This document shows, piece after piece, positions 56,001 to 64,000 of a stretch of DNA of 64,000 nucleotides (its first letter is position 1; the number at the start of each line of letters is the position of its first letter). This DNA comes from Rhodobacter sp. (GTDB taxonomy: Bacteria > Pseudomonadota > Alphaproteobacteria > Rhodobacterales > Rhodobacteraceae): assembly GCA_016704435.1 (NCBI GenBank), contig JADJAB010000007.1:157509-221508 (forward strand). The letters run 5' to 3'. Under the pieces are notes generated by a model, which saw only the letters and a program-made list of their open reading frames with translations, did no database searches and was not told the origin of the DNA. The translations under genes and the position numbers were made by a program.

Positions 56001-57731
56001 TCAGTTCCCGGCCAGCGCCATCAGAGGCAGCGTCACCGCCATCCGCGCGACTTCCGCGCTCATCCGGATGGCATCGGCGCCGGGGCCGTCGATCCCCAGC
56101 GCAGGTGCTGCGTCCGGCGCGGGTTCCGCCATGATCACCGGTGCGATTTCGGGGGCGACTTCGGCGGTGACCTCGGGGGCAGGCGCCGCTTCGACCACAG
56201 GCGCCGACACCGGGGCGACGGGCACCACCGCCTCGGGCTCGGGCGTGACGGTGAAGGTCGGCAGGGCGGCCTCCTGCACCGCGGCCTCGGGGGCCAGCTC
56301 GTCGCCATGGCCGTTCAGCGAATAGGCCGCGCGCAGGATCAGATCGTCGCGCCCCGCAAGGCCGGGTGCGAAGATCGCGCCGCCATTGCCGATCGCCTCG
56401 ACCGCCATTTCATACCAGCCTTCGGCCAGATCGCTGCGCTCGGCCGCGCCGAAGCCGCGGGCCAGGTGGTGGCCCAGAAGCTCGGCATAGCCCTTTTCGC
56501 CCATCGCGGTCAGCAGAAGTGCCGAGCCGATGGCGACATCCATCTGGTCCTGCGTGTAGCCGACGCCGAGGCAGACCTTGGCCGTCCCCGACAGTTGCGC
56601 CGGCGACACGCCCGAGGTCATGATAAAGGATTCCACGCCTGCCAGCACCTCGTCCACCGGACGCAGCGACACCGCCGCGACGTGGTCCTTCAGCGCCGGC
56701 GCCAGGGCGGCGCATTGCGCGGCGATCTGGTCCGAGGTGAAGCCGGCGATCTTCGACGTCAGCTCCTGCCCCTTGGCGACGGCATAGGTGCGCGCCAGGC
56801 AGAACTGTTCGGCCAGGGCGAAACCCGGATCGTCCATCGTCGCTACGGTCACATAGCCGCCGTTGGTCGAGGTCTGCATCGCAACCGTGTTGCAATCGGC
56901 CACCAGCGAGCCCTTGGCACCGTTGGCATCCATGAAGGTCGGCAGGCCGGGGCCGGAGTTGTCGGGCTCGGCCGCCACCACCGGCAGGGCTTCGGGCGCG
57001 ACTTCGGGTGCGGCCGGGGCAGGGACCGTTGCGGCGGGCACGACGACCGGGGCAGGCGCGGGCGTCGGCACGATGGACGCCGCGGGTGCGGCAACGGTCG
57101 GCTGTTCGGGCATCAGCGACGGTATCGCAGCGGCGGCCGCTGCGGCGACGGAACCTTTCGCCGGCAGCCCGTCATCGGGCTTCAGCGGCGCGGCGGCGGC
57201 CATCGTGGTATCGCCCGCCATCTCGTCCTGCTGCGCAATCAGCACGCCGCGCAGGCCATAGACCGATGCCGACACGATCTCGGCAATCGCCGAGCCGCCG
57301 GCCTCGGACCGGTGGAAGGCGGTGACCAGCACCAGCCGCTCCTGCTCGGTCAACTCGCCTGTCGCTGGATAACCCAGGAAGGCCTGGTATTCCTTGACCG
57401 CCGCCTTGCTTTTCGGCCCCAGCGCCCCGTCCGCCGTTCCGACCGGCCAGCCGAAATGGTTCAGCGCGCTTTGCACCTCCACATTGGCGGCCTTCTGTTC
57501 GGGCGAAATCTTCGGCGCAGAGGATTTCGAAGACTTCGATTTCGACTTGGAGGTCGATTTCTTCTTCTTCTTCGCGTTCTCGCTGGCCACCGCGCTGCCG
57601 ATGATGCCACCGATGATCAGACCGGCGACCACATCCTTGCCGTCGGCACGGGCCGGCGTGGCAAGGGGCGAGACTGGCGAGAAGGACAGCGAGGCGATCA
57701 CGGCGCCGCTGGCAAGGGACTTGAATTTCAT
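56001..57731 (-). CDS. Secreted peptidoglycan-binding-domain protein
   Basis: The 576-residue protein has a signal peptide (residues 1-30, cleavage near ARA-DG), then a glycine-rich hydrophobic segment (VVAGLIIGGIIGSAVAS) and a Lys/Ser-rich stretch (KKKKKSTSKSKSKSS). A PG_binding_1 motif follows (VQSALNHFGWPVGTADGALGPKSKAAVKEYQAFLGYPATGELT, in part). The second half has Cys-containing, helical segments (VADCNTVAMQTSTNGGYVT, FCLARTYAVAKGQEL, LSGTAKVCLGVGYTQDQMD) of no known family. It ends with a Pro/Ala-rich tail. The start at 57731 opens the signal peptide. An envelope role is probable. It is divergent from lipB. Confidence 0.82.
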   Translation of the reverse strand: MKFKSLASGAVIASLSFSPVSPLATPARADGKDVVAGLIIGGIIGSAVASENAKKKKKSTSKSKSKSSKSSAPKISPEQKAANVEVQSALNHFGWPVGTADGALGPKSKAAVKEYQAFLGYPATGELTEQERLVLVTAFHRSEAGGSAIAEIVSASVYGLRGVLIAQQDEMAGDTTMAAAAPLKPDDGLPAKGSVAAAAAAAIPSLMPEQPTVAAPAASIVPTPAPAPVVVPAATVPAPAAPEVAPEALPVVAAEPDNSGPGLPTFMDANGAKGSLVADCNTVAMQTSTNGGYVTVATMDDPGFALAEQFCLARTYAVAKGQELTSKIAGFTSDQIAAQCAALAPALKDHVAAVSLRPVDEVLAGVESFIMTSGVSPAQLSGTAKVCLGVGYTQDQMDVAIGSALLLTAMGEKGYAELLGHHLARGFGAAERSDLAEGWYEMAVEAIGNGGAIFAPGLAGRDDLILRAAYSLNGHGDELAPEAAVQEAALPTFTVTPEPEAVVPVAPVSAPVVEAAPAPEVTAEVAPEIAPVIMAEPAPDAAPALGIDGPGADAIRMSAEVARMAVTLPLMALAGN

Positions 57732-57859
57732 GGCATCGCTCCGCAGCTGCAATGGAGTGGATTGGAAATCTGTCCGCATGCTACCACGGTTGCAGCAAAT
57801 CGAAAGGCCGGATTTCCCTACGCCCGACGACACGGAAAAGGACCGAGGACAGACAACCG

Positions 57860-58537
57860 ATGGTGGAATGGACGCATCTTCCGGGGCTTGCCCCCTATGC
57901 CGAGACGCTGGCCGCGATGGAGGCGCGGGCCGAGGCCATCGCCAGGGGCGAGGCGGACGAGGCGATCTGGCTGCTGGAGCATCCGCCGCTTTACACCGCC
58001 GGCACCTCGGCCAAACCGGCCGACCTGACCGATCCGCAGCGTTTCCCGGTGTTCGAGACCCGGCGCGGCGGGCAATACACCTATCACGGGCCGGGCCAGC
58101 GGGTGGTCTATTGCATGCTGGACGTCAAGGCGCGCGGCGGCCCGCAGGGCGGCGATGTGCGCTGTTTCGTGCGCGCGCTCGAGGCCTGGGTGATCGCCGC
58201 GCTGGCCGAATTCGGCGTCAAGGGCGTGATCCGCCCCGGCCGGGTGGGGGTATGGGTGGTGCGCCCCGACAAGCCGCCGATGCCCGACGGCACCCCGGCC
58301 GAGGACAAGATCGCCGCCATCGGCATCAAGATCCGCCGCTGGGTCAGCTTTCACGGCCTGGCGATCAACGTCGAGCCGGACCTGAGCCATTTCGACGGCA
58401 TCGTGCCTTGCGGAATCCGCGACCATGGCGTGACAAGCCTTGTCGATCTGGGCCTGCCGGTTACAATGAACGACCTGGACGCGGCACTTGTGCGCACCTT
58501 TGACGGAGCTTTCGCCGGATTCATTTCCTGCGTTTGA
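57860..58537 (+). CDS. lipB: Octanoyltransferase LipB
   Basis: LipB moves octanoyl groups from acyl carrier protein to lipoyl-domain lysines, the first step of lipoate synthesis. The 225-residue sequence has WLLEHPPLYTAGTSAKPADL, RRGGQYTYHGPGQRVVYCML, the lysine region DKIAAIGIKIRRWVSFHG and the catalytic cysteine in GIVPCGIRDHGVTSL. ATG 57860 (MVEWTHLPG) matches homologues and is preferred to an upstream in-frame ATG. A weak FNR-like sequence overlaps its stop codon. Confidence 0.95.
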   Translation: MVEWTHLPGLAPYAETLAAMEARAEAIARGEADEAIWLLEHPPLYTAGTSAKPADLTDPQRFPVFETRRGGQYTYHGPGQRVVYCMLDVKARGGPQGGDVRCFVRALEAWVIAALAEFGVKGVIRPGRVGVWVVRPDKPPMPDGTPAEDKIAAIGIKIRRWVSFHGLAINVEPDLSHFDGIVPCGIRDHGVTSLVDLGLPVTMNDLDAALVRTFDGAFAGFISCV

Positions 58538-58547
58538 CTTTGCTCAA
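58534..58547 (+). promoter_or_regulatory. FNR-like box upstream of cytochrome c gene (weak)
   Basis: TTGAC-TTTG-CTCAA resembles the FNR consensus TTGAT-N4-ATCAA with one mismatch in each half site. It overlaps the lipB stop and lies about 100 bases before the cytochrome c start. Confidence 0.35.
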
Positions 58548-58645
58548 ATTGCCACACGGGGCGCGGCTGCTATTGCATAACAAGGGCCTTGGAACACATC
58601 TAGACGCCAAGGCGCGACTCACGCACCGGAACCGAAGAGGTAGAC

Positions 58646-59062
58646 ATGATGAAGACCAAAGTCCTGGCAGTGCTTTCTGCCGTTATCCTTGCGGCCCCGG
58701 CCTTTGCCGACGGCGATGCTGCGAAAGGCGAGGCCGACTTCAAGAAGTGCAAGGCCTGCCATTCGATCATCGCTCCCGACGGGACCGAAATCCAGAAGGG
58801 CGGCAAGACCGGCCCGAACCTGTACGGCATCGTCGGCAAGGCGGTCGCCTCTGACCCCGACTTCAAGTACGGCGATTCGATCAAGGCCGTCGGCGCAGCC
58901 GGCACGGTCTGGGACCAGGACGCCCTTGCGACCTATACCGCCGATCCGGCCGCCTGGCTGAAGGAAGTCTCGGGCGATGACGGCGCGAAGTCGAAGATGA
59001 CCTTCAAGCTGTCCAAGGGCAACGAGGACATGGCCGCCTATCTGGCCTCGGTCGCGCAATAA
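58646..59062 (+). CDS. cycA: Cytochrome c2/c550-type soluble cytochrome
   Basis: The 138-residue protein has a signal peptide (residues 1-22, cleavage near AFA-DG) and a class I c-type cytochrome: heme-binding CKACH in KCKACHSIIAPDG, the GPNLYGIVGKAVASD loop and the axial methionine in KSKMTFKLSKGNEDMAAYLA. It fits cytochrome c2 or c550, the periplasmic electron carrier between the bc1 complex and the terminal oxidase. Its place upstream of ctaD agrees with that role. An intrinsic terminator follows. Confidence 0.93.
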   Translation: MMKTKVLAVLSAVILAAPAFADGDAAKGEADFKKCKACHSIIAPDGTEIQKGGKTGPNLYGIVGKAVASDPDFKYGDSIKAVGAAGTVWDQDALATYTADPAAWLKEVSGDDGAKSKMTFKLSKGNEDMAAYLASVAQ

Positions 59063-59090
59063 GCGATCCGGCCTTTCGGTCACGGAAAAC

Positions 59091-59123
59091 GGGGGTGCCG
59101 GGTTCGATCCGGCGCCCCCTTTC
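59091..59123 (+). terminator. Intrinsic terminator after cytochrome c gene
   Basis: An 11-bp stem (59091-59101 with 59109-59119, one G-U pair) with a 7-base loop precedes a T-rich stretch. It separates the cytochrome c and ctaD transcripts. Confidence 0.75.
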
Positions 59124-59203
59124 CTATACCGGACGGCCCACCGCCGCTGCGACACCTTGCCCGCCCGACCTGCGGCAATTCGCCCGGGTTGCGGCATCAT
59201 TTC

Positions 59204-59217
59204 TTGATCTATGTCAA
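59204..59217 (+). promoter_or_regulatory. FNR-type box upstream of ctaD
   Basis: TTGAT-CTAT-GTCAA matches the FNR consensus TTGAT-N4-ATCAA at 9 of 10 positions. It lies 111 bases before the ctaD start, in the only AT-richer part of the spacer. Oxygen-responsive control by FnrL is a reasonable inference. Confidence 0.6.
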
Positions 59218-59327
59218 AGTCAGACATTGCGGCTGCCCGCCCGCGCGGCTAAACAAAACCGCACAAGGGAACGTGCCCGCTGGCTAAACCGGCCGGGCGC
59301 AATTGGAAATCCAAGCGGGAGAAGCCA

Positions 59328-61002
59328 ATGGCGGACGCAGCCATTCACGGCCATGACCATCACAAGCCGGGGTTCTTCACCCGGTGGTTCATGTCGACCA
59401 ACCACAAGGACATCGGGATCCTCTACCTGTTCACGGCCGCCGTCGTCGGCCTGATCTCGGTCATCTTCACCGTCTACATGCGGATGGAGCTGATGCACCC
59501 CGGCGTGCAGTACATGTGCGAAGAGGGCATGCGCCTGACCGCCGCCGCCGCTGGCGAGGTCTGCACCCCGAACGGGCACCTGTGGAACGTCACCGTCACC
59601 GCGCATGGCATCCTGATGATGTTCTTCGTGGTGATTCCCGCGCTGTTCGGCGGGTTCGGCAATTACTTCATGCCGCTGCAGATCGGTGCGCCGGACATGG
59701 CGTTCCCGCGGATGAACAACCTTTCCTTCTGGCTGTACGTCGCCGGCACCGCGCTGGCGATCGCCTCGGTGTTCTCGCCCGGTGGCAACAACCAGATGGG
59801 CTCGGGCGTGGGCTGGGTGCTTTACCCGCCGCTGTCGACGGGCGAAGGCGGCTATTCGATGGATCTCGCGATCTTCGCGGTCCACCTGTCGGGCGCCTCG
59901 TCGATCCTGGGCGCGATCAACATGATCACCACCTTCCTGAACATGCGCGCGCCGGGCATGACCATGCACAAGGTGCCGCTGTTCGGCTGGTCGATCTTCG
60001 TCACCGCCTGGATGATCCTCCTGGCGCTGCCGGTGCTGGCCGGGGCGATCACCATGCTGATCACCGACCGCAACTTTGACACCACCTTCTTCAAGCCCGA
60101 AGGCGGCGGCGACCCGATCCTGTATCAGCACATCCTGTGGTTCTTCGGCCATCCCGAGGTCTACATCATCATCATCCCGGCCTTCGGCATCATCAGCCAG
60201 GTGATCGCGACCTTCTCGAAAAAGCCGATCTTCGGCTATCTGCCGATGGTCTATGCGATGGTCGCGATCGGGGTGCTCGGCTTTCTGGTCTGGGCGCACC
60301 ACATGTATACCGTGGGCATGTCGCTGACCCAGCAAAGCTACTTCATGCTGGCCACCATGGTCATCGCGGTGCCCACCGGCATCAAGGTGTTCTCCTGGAT
60401 CGCGACGATGTGGGGCGGCTCGATCGAGTTCAAGACGCCGATGCTCTGGGCCTTCGGCTTCCTGTTCCTGTTCACCGTCGGCGGCGTGACCGGCATCGTC
60501 GTGGCGCAGGCGCCGCTGGACCGGGTCTATCACGACACCTATTACGTCGTGGCCCACTTCCACTATGTGATGAGCCTGGGCGCCCTCTTCGGCATCTTCG
60601 CGGGCATCTACTTCTGGATCGGCAAGATGTCGGGCCGGCAGTATCCGGAATGGGCGGGCAAGCTGCACTTCTGGACGATGTTCATCGGTACCAACCTGAC
60701 CTTCTTCCCGCAGCACTTCCTGGGCCGTCAGGGCATGCCGCGCCGGTATCTCGAGTATCCCGAGGCTCTTCGCCTACTGGAACTGGTGGTCCTCGCTGGG
60801 CGCGTTCATCTCGTTCGGGTCGTTCCTGTTCTTCATCGGCATCGTGTTCTACACGCTCTTCGCCGGCAAGCGCGTCACCCAGAACAACTACTGGAACGAA
60901 TACGCCGACACGCTGGAGTGGACCTTGCCCTGCCCGCCGCCCGAACACACGTTCGAGCAGCTTCCCAAGCGCGAGGACTGGGACAAGAGCCACGCCCACT
61001 GA
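59328..61002 (+). CDS. ctaD: Cytochrome c oxidase subunit I, aa3 type (frameshifted)
   Basis: CtaD binds heme a, heme a3 and CuB and reduces oxygen. The sequence has twelve membrane helices and the key motifs: AHGILMMFFVVIPALFGGFGNYF (heme a His), the proton-channel residues of the HPEVYIIIIPAFGIISQ segment, WAHHMYTVG (CuB His pair), and TYYVVAHFHYVMSLGA (heme a/a3 ligands). Near 60769 one extra base shifts the frame; the true end reads FAYWNWWSSLGAFISFGSF and finishes EQLPKREDWDKSHAH at 61002. Length about 557 residues, as in Rhodobacter. It has an FNR-type box upstream and a strong terminator downstream. Other cta genes are not adjacent. Confidence 0.94.
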
Positions 61003-61020
61003 GGTGGCCGAAACGATCAG

Positions 61021-61050
61021 AGGCCCCGGAGCGATCCGGGCCTTTTTTTT
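61021..61050 (+). terminator. Intrinsic terminator after ctaD
   Basis: A GC-rich hairpin (AGGCCCCGGA, loop, TCCGGGCCT) is followed by eight T. It is the clearest terminator in the window. Confidence 0.9.
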
Positions 61051-61399
61051 GGCAGGATCACGGGCTTCGACGTTTGGCGGCATCACATCTGACCGCCCGG
61101 GGGGATTCGCGCGGCGGGATCTTGCGCGGGGCACGCGGCCAAGGGGCGTCCGGGCCGCGTGCTGCGCCGCGTGGCCTGCCGCGGGGGGCACGGGCGGGAA
61201 TCCCCGGGCGGGCGCCCCCGGGCGCGGGTGCCATCCCTTTCCAGTGTGGGAGCGACCGGGTTGCCCCGCTGATGCAGGGCCCAGCTCTGGTGTCTGGATT
61301 TCACGCCGCTGGCTGCCCTCTGGCGGCGCACTACCCCGCCGACGACGTGGACATCGCGTCGCTGGGGGGGTTGGTGGGGCCTGCGCGACGAGGCCGGCC
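61051..61399. other. GC-rich stretch without readable gene
   Basis: No gene can be read. A degraded N-terminus of the following DUF2244 gene may lie here, since that gene lacks a recognisable start. The G/C runs near 61180-61230 resemble the low-quality stretch at 23.0-23.2 kb, so base errors are likely. Confidence 0.4.
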
Positions 61400-61878
61400 T
61401 GTCGCCGGTGCGGCACCGCGCATGCGGATCGCGGCTGCCCATGCCTGCCTGGCGCTCTGCCCCGACAGCCTGCCCTCTGCCGCCCCTCGCCGCCGGGGCT
61501 GGCGGGTTCGGGGCGGCGGGGCTGCTGGTCGGGGGGGTCGGAAGCCCGGCTGGGGTTGCTGCCTTTCCTTGTCGGCGCGATCTGGGCGATCTGGTTCGCG
61601 CTGCGCAAGGACGGCCGCGACCGCGATATCGTCGAGGATCTGGTGCTGTCTCCGACCGAGGTCGCCCTGGTCCGCCACGGGCCGAGAGGTCGGCGGCAGG
61701 AGTGGCGGGCCAATCCCCATTGGTTGCGCGTTGCGTGCCACCCGGCCGCGGCCCGGTGCCCAACTACCTGACGCTGCAGGGTGGCCCCCGCGAGGTCGAG
61801 ATCGGCGCCTTCCTGTCCGAAGGCGAGCGTCTGGCCTTGCTGCGCGAGTTGACCGACCGGCTGGCATCGCTACGATAG
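61400..61878 (+). pseudogene. DUF2244-family membrane protein gene, broken into frames
   Basis: The C-terminal half reads as DUF2244 in two frames: LGLLPFLVGAIWAIWFALRK, then EDLVLSPTEVALVRHGPRGR and EWRANPHWLRVACHP, and after a frame change near 61745 GPVPNYLTLQGGPREVEIGAFLSEGERLALL. The N-terminal half is only hinted at by hydrophobic pieces in a third frame. DUF2244 proteins are small two-helix membrane proteins often found after ctaD-region genes in Rhodobacteraceae. Several indels are needed to restore it, more than elsewhere, so either real decay or poor sequence is possible. Confidence 0.6.
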
Positions 61879-61942
61879 ACCTGCCTCCAACCGTATCCGC
61901 GGCGCAGTCCCGGCTCCGCCCGCTGTTCGAAAGGAACGTCCC

Positions 61943-62321
61943 ATGCCGGTCCTTCCCCGACTACTGCCCCTGTCTGCGGCTTTTCTGCTGCTGGCCGGTC
62001 CTGCGCTGGCCTTCGACATCGGCTTCAACTGGTCGGGCCGCTGCACCAACGGCAAGCCGCCCACCGTCGCAGCCCCGCCTTCACCCTAAGGACGTCCCGG
62101 GGCCAGTATCCGCTTCAAGCTGGTCGACCGCGATGTGCCCGGCTTCAACCACGGCGGCGGCGTGGTGAAATGGAGCGGCGAGGGGAAGATCCCCGCCGGC
62201 GCGTTCAAGTACAAATCGCCTTGCCCGCCGAACGGGCCGCATACCTGCGAATGGACCGCCACCGCCCAGACCAAAAAACGGCGGCAGCCCGGTCGGCCAG
62301 GCCCGCAAGAAATACCCGTAG
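61943..62321 (+). pseudogene. YbhB/YbcL-type (PEBP-like) secreted protein gene, frameshifted
   Basis: The start has a good signal peptide (LPRLLPLSAAFLLLAGPALAF) and the beginning FDIGFNWSGRCTNGKPPTV. The frame breaks two or three times between about 62050 and 62100. It then reads RFKLVDRDVPGFNHGGGVVKW, FKYKSPCPPNGPHTCEWTAT and ends ARKKYP at 62321 after another shift. This is the pattern of YbhB/YbcL-type phosphatidylethanolamine-binding-like proteins of alphaproteobacteria. The intact length would be about 125 residues. The function of bacterial members is unknown. Confidence 0.68.
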
Positions 62322-62337
62322 AACAGCGGCAGCCGGG

Positions 62338-62796
62338 TCAGCCGAAGCGGCCCTTCACCAGCGCGCCGACCGCGCCGAAATCCATCTGGCCCGCGTGCTT
62401 TGCCTTCAGCGCCGCCATCACCTTGCCGACATCGCGGATCGAGGCAGCCCCGGTTTCGGCCACCGCCGCCTCGACCGCAGCCGCCACTTCATCGGGTGTC
62501 ATCTGGCGCGGCAGGAATTCCTGAATCACCACGATCTCGGCGAGTTCCTTCTCGGCCAGCTCCAGCCGCCCGCCTTCTTCATAGGCCCGCGCCGATTCAT
62601 GGCGCTGCTTGATCATCTTGCCCATGATTGCGGTGATTTCGGCGTCTGGCACCATTTCCGGCCCGCCATCGCCCCGGCTGGCGATGTCGCGGTCCTTGAT
62701 CGCGGCATTGATCAGCCGCAGCGTCGACAGGCGATCGGCCGCCTTCGCTTTCATGGCTTCCTTGAGTGCCGCCTGCAGACGGTCGCGCAATGACAT
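62338..62796 (-). CDS. GatB/YqeY-domain protein
   Basis: The 152-residue protein has the YqeY pattern: LRDRLQAALKEAMKAKAADRLSTLRLINAAIKDRDI, in part, then MVPDAEITAIMGKMIKQRHES, ELAEIVVIQEFLPRQMTPDE and VGKVMAALKAKHAGQMDFGAV. The domain resembles the C-terminal part of the tRNA amidotransferase subunit GatB; the role of stand-alone members is unclear. It is divergent from carA, with 194 bases between the starts, an arrangement common in alphaproteobacteria. Confidence 0.93.
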   Translation of the reverse strand: MSLRDRLQAALKEAMKAKAADRLSTLRLINAAIKDRDIASRGDGGPEMVPDAEITAIMGKMIKQRHESARAYEEGGRLELAEKELAEIVVIQEFLPRQMTPDEVAAAVEAAVAETGAASIRDVGKVMAALKAKHAGQMDFGAVGALVKGRFG

Positions 62797-62917
62797 CGGT
62801 GGCCATCCTCATGGTTTTCCACAAGAGCCCAGTCTAGCCCAAGGCCGCAGCCCGCGCAACCGGGCCGCAAAGTTTCAATCCATTGATAAGGAACGATAAT
62901 CCTTTTACGTCAAGCCC

Positions 62918-62946
62918 TTGACCCTGCCGCCCCGCCTCTTTAGGTT
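62918..62946 (+). promoter_or_regulatory. Sigma-70-type promoter of carA
   Basis: TTGACC (62918-62923), a 17-base spacer and TAGGTT (62941-62946) form a good -35/-10 pair. Transcription would begin near 62953, about 38 bases before the carA start. Confidence 0.6.
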
Positions 62947-62990
62947 CGCGCCAATTCAGCCGCCCCGTTGATCGCCCCGGAGAGACGCCC

Positions 62991-64000
62991 ATGCCTGTGC
63001 CGCAGACCGCTACCGCCTGCCTTGCACTTGCCGATGGCACGCTCTTTTATGGCCAGGGCTTTGGCGCCACCGGCGAGACGGTGGCCGAACTGGTCTTCAA
63101 CACCGCGATGACCGGCTACCAGGAGATCATGACCGATCCCTCCTATGCCGGACAGATCGTCAACTTCACCTTCCCGCATATCGGCAACACCGGCGTCACG
63201 CCGGAGGATGACGAAACCGCCACCCCGGCCGCCGCCGGGATGGTGGTGAAATGGGACCCGACCGAGCCGTCGAACTGGCGCGCGGCGGGCGAATTGCGGG
63301 GCTGGCTGGAAAAGATCGGCCGCATCGGCATCGGCGGCATCGACACCCGCCGCCTGACCCGCGCCATCCGCCAGCAGGGCGCGCCGCATGTGGCGCTGAC
63401 GCATGACCCCGCAGGCCGCTTCGACATCGAGCGTCTGGTCGCGCGCGCCCGCGCCTGGAAGGGCCTTGTCGGGCTGGATCTGGCCAAGGACGTCACCTGC
63501 GCCCAGTCCTACACCTGGGCCGAAAAGCGCTGGGCCTGGCCCGAAGGCTACACCATGCGGACCGGGCCGGGCTTCAAGGTCGTCGCCGTCGACTACGGCG
63601 CCAAACGCAACATCCTGCGTTGCCTGGCCTCGGCAGGCTGCGACGTGACCGTGCTGCCCGCCAGTGCCACCGCTGATGACGTGCTGGCCCACAAGCCCGA
63701 TGGTGTCTTTCTTTCGAACGGCCCCGGCGACCCGGCAGCGACCGGCGCCTATGCCGTGCCGATGATCCAGGGTGTCCTCTGGGCCGACCTGCCCTTGTTC
63801 GGCATCTGCCTTGGTCACCAGATGCTGGCCCTCGCGCTTGGCGCGCAGACCCGCAAGATGAACCATGGCCACCACGGCGCCAACCATCCGGTCAAGGACC
63901 TGACCACCGGCAAGGTCGAGATCACCTCGATGAACCACGGCTTCACCGTCGATGCCGATACCCTGCCCAAGGGCGTGGTCGAGACCCATGTCTCGCTGTT
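62991..64000 (+). CDS. carA: Carbamoyl-phosphate synthase small subunit (runs off the window)
   Basis: CarA provides ammonia from glutamine to CarB for carbamoyl phosphate, used for arginine and pyrimidines. The readable 336 residues show LALADGTLFYGQGFGATGE, FNTAMTGYQEIMTDPSYAGQ, GGIDTRRLTRAIRQQGAPH and then the class I amidotransferase domain with VAVDYGAKRNILRCLA, VFLSNGPGDPAATGAY, the nucleophile cysteine in FGICLGHQMLALALGA and SMNHGFTVD. The last about 50 residues, including the catalytic His-x-Glu, lie beyond the window. The start at ATG 62991 follows GGAGAG. Confidence 0.95.
   Translation, partial: MPVPQTATACLALADGTLFYGQGFGATGETVAELVFNTAMTGYQEIMTDPSYAGQIVNFTFPHIGNTGVTPEDDETATPAAAGMVVKWDPTEPSNWRAAGELRGWLEKIGRIGIGGIDTRRLTRAIRQQGAPHVALTHDPAGRFDIERLVARARAWKGLVGLDLAKDVTCAQSYTWAEKRWAWPEGYTMRTGPGFKVVAVDYGAKRNILRCLASAGCDVTVLPASATADDVLAHKPDGVFLSNGPGDPAATGAYAVPMIQGVLWADLPLFGICLGHQMLALALGAQTRKMNHGHHGANHPVKDLTTGKVEITSMNHGFTVDADTLPKGVVETHVSL

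Noticed and set aside
59328..62168. A 946-residue oxidase subunit I fused to a long C-terminal domain
   Set aside because: The extension appears only because of a one-base shift near 60769. The other frame gives the normal CtaD end at 61002, followed by a strong terminator.

Overview
The window is about 68% GC and reads as a chromosomal segment of an alphaproteobacterium of the Rhodobacteraceae (Rhodobacter/Paracoccus-like). Support comes from the glyQ - DUF6446 - glyS - PEP-utilising enzyme block, the cytochrome c550/c2-type gene just upstream of cytochrome c oxidase subunit I, carA divergent from a YqeY-type gene, a SAM-II riboswitch on metZ, and FNR-like boxes. This assignment is inference from synteny and codon use; no 16S gene is present.

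Layout. 0-12.7 kb: purD, xseA, small secreted proteins, an AlkB-like di-iron membrane oxygenase, a YhhN-type membrane protein, ftsY, a DMT transporter, a YciB-type membrane protein and a TPR protein. 12.8-15.2 kb: a decayed island with a structured 116-bp repeat, an IS1595-family remnant and an IS3-family remnant. 15.2-22 kb: metZ under a SAM-II riboswitch, folE2, a DUF1287 protein, trkH and a protease-like protein whose catalytic serine is replaced. 22-29.6 kb: glycyl-tRNA synthetase genes, a PPDK-like enzyme and a cell wall hydrolase. 29.7-33 kb: folB-folP-glmM. 33-36.9 kb: a DUF2254 protein, ilvC and two overlapping Lrp-type regulators divergent from it. 37-39.3 kb: an enolase-superfamily enzyme paired with a class V aminotransferase. 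39.3-46.1 kb: a UbiH-type monooxygenase, HAD phosphatase, GntR regulator, holB, tatD, a metallo-beta-lactamase-fold protein and an AEC transporter. 46.1-50.6 kb: a polyamine-type ABC importer operon. 50.8-55.6 kb: a 1572-residue RTX protein with a C-terminal Hint domain. 55.8 kb to the end: tRNA-Leu(GAG), a peptidoglycan-binding protein, lipB, cytochrome c, ctaD, DUF2244 and PEBP-like genes, a YqeY-type gene and the 5' part of carA.

How genes work together. folE2, folB and folP cover three folate-synthesis steps. metZ and ilvC are amino-acid biosynthesis genes with visible cis control (riboswitch; palindromes next to the paired Lrp genes). The cytochrome c gene and ctaD form a respiratory pair with FNR-like boxes upstream. 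The four ABC genes form one import system.

Sequence quality matters here. At least eight conserved genes (purD, glyS, the PPDK-like gene, the enolase-family gene, the aminotransferase, an ABC permease, ctaD and others) carry single frameshifts, several at or near G/C runs. glyQ runs into about 240 bases of almost pure G/C. The even spread over housekeeping genes points to draft-assembly errors, so I call these genes as CDS with the frameshift position given and reserve 'pseudogene' for the insertion-sequence remnants and two heavily broken genes.
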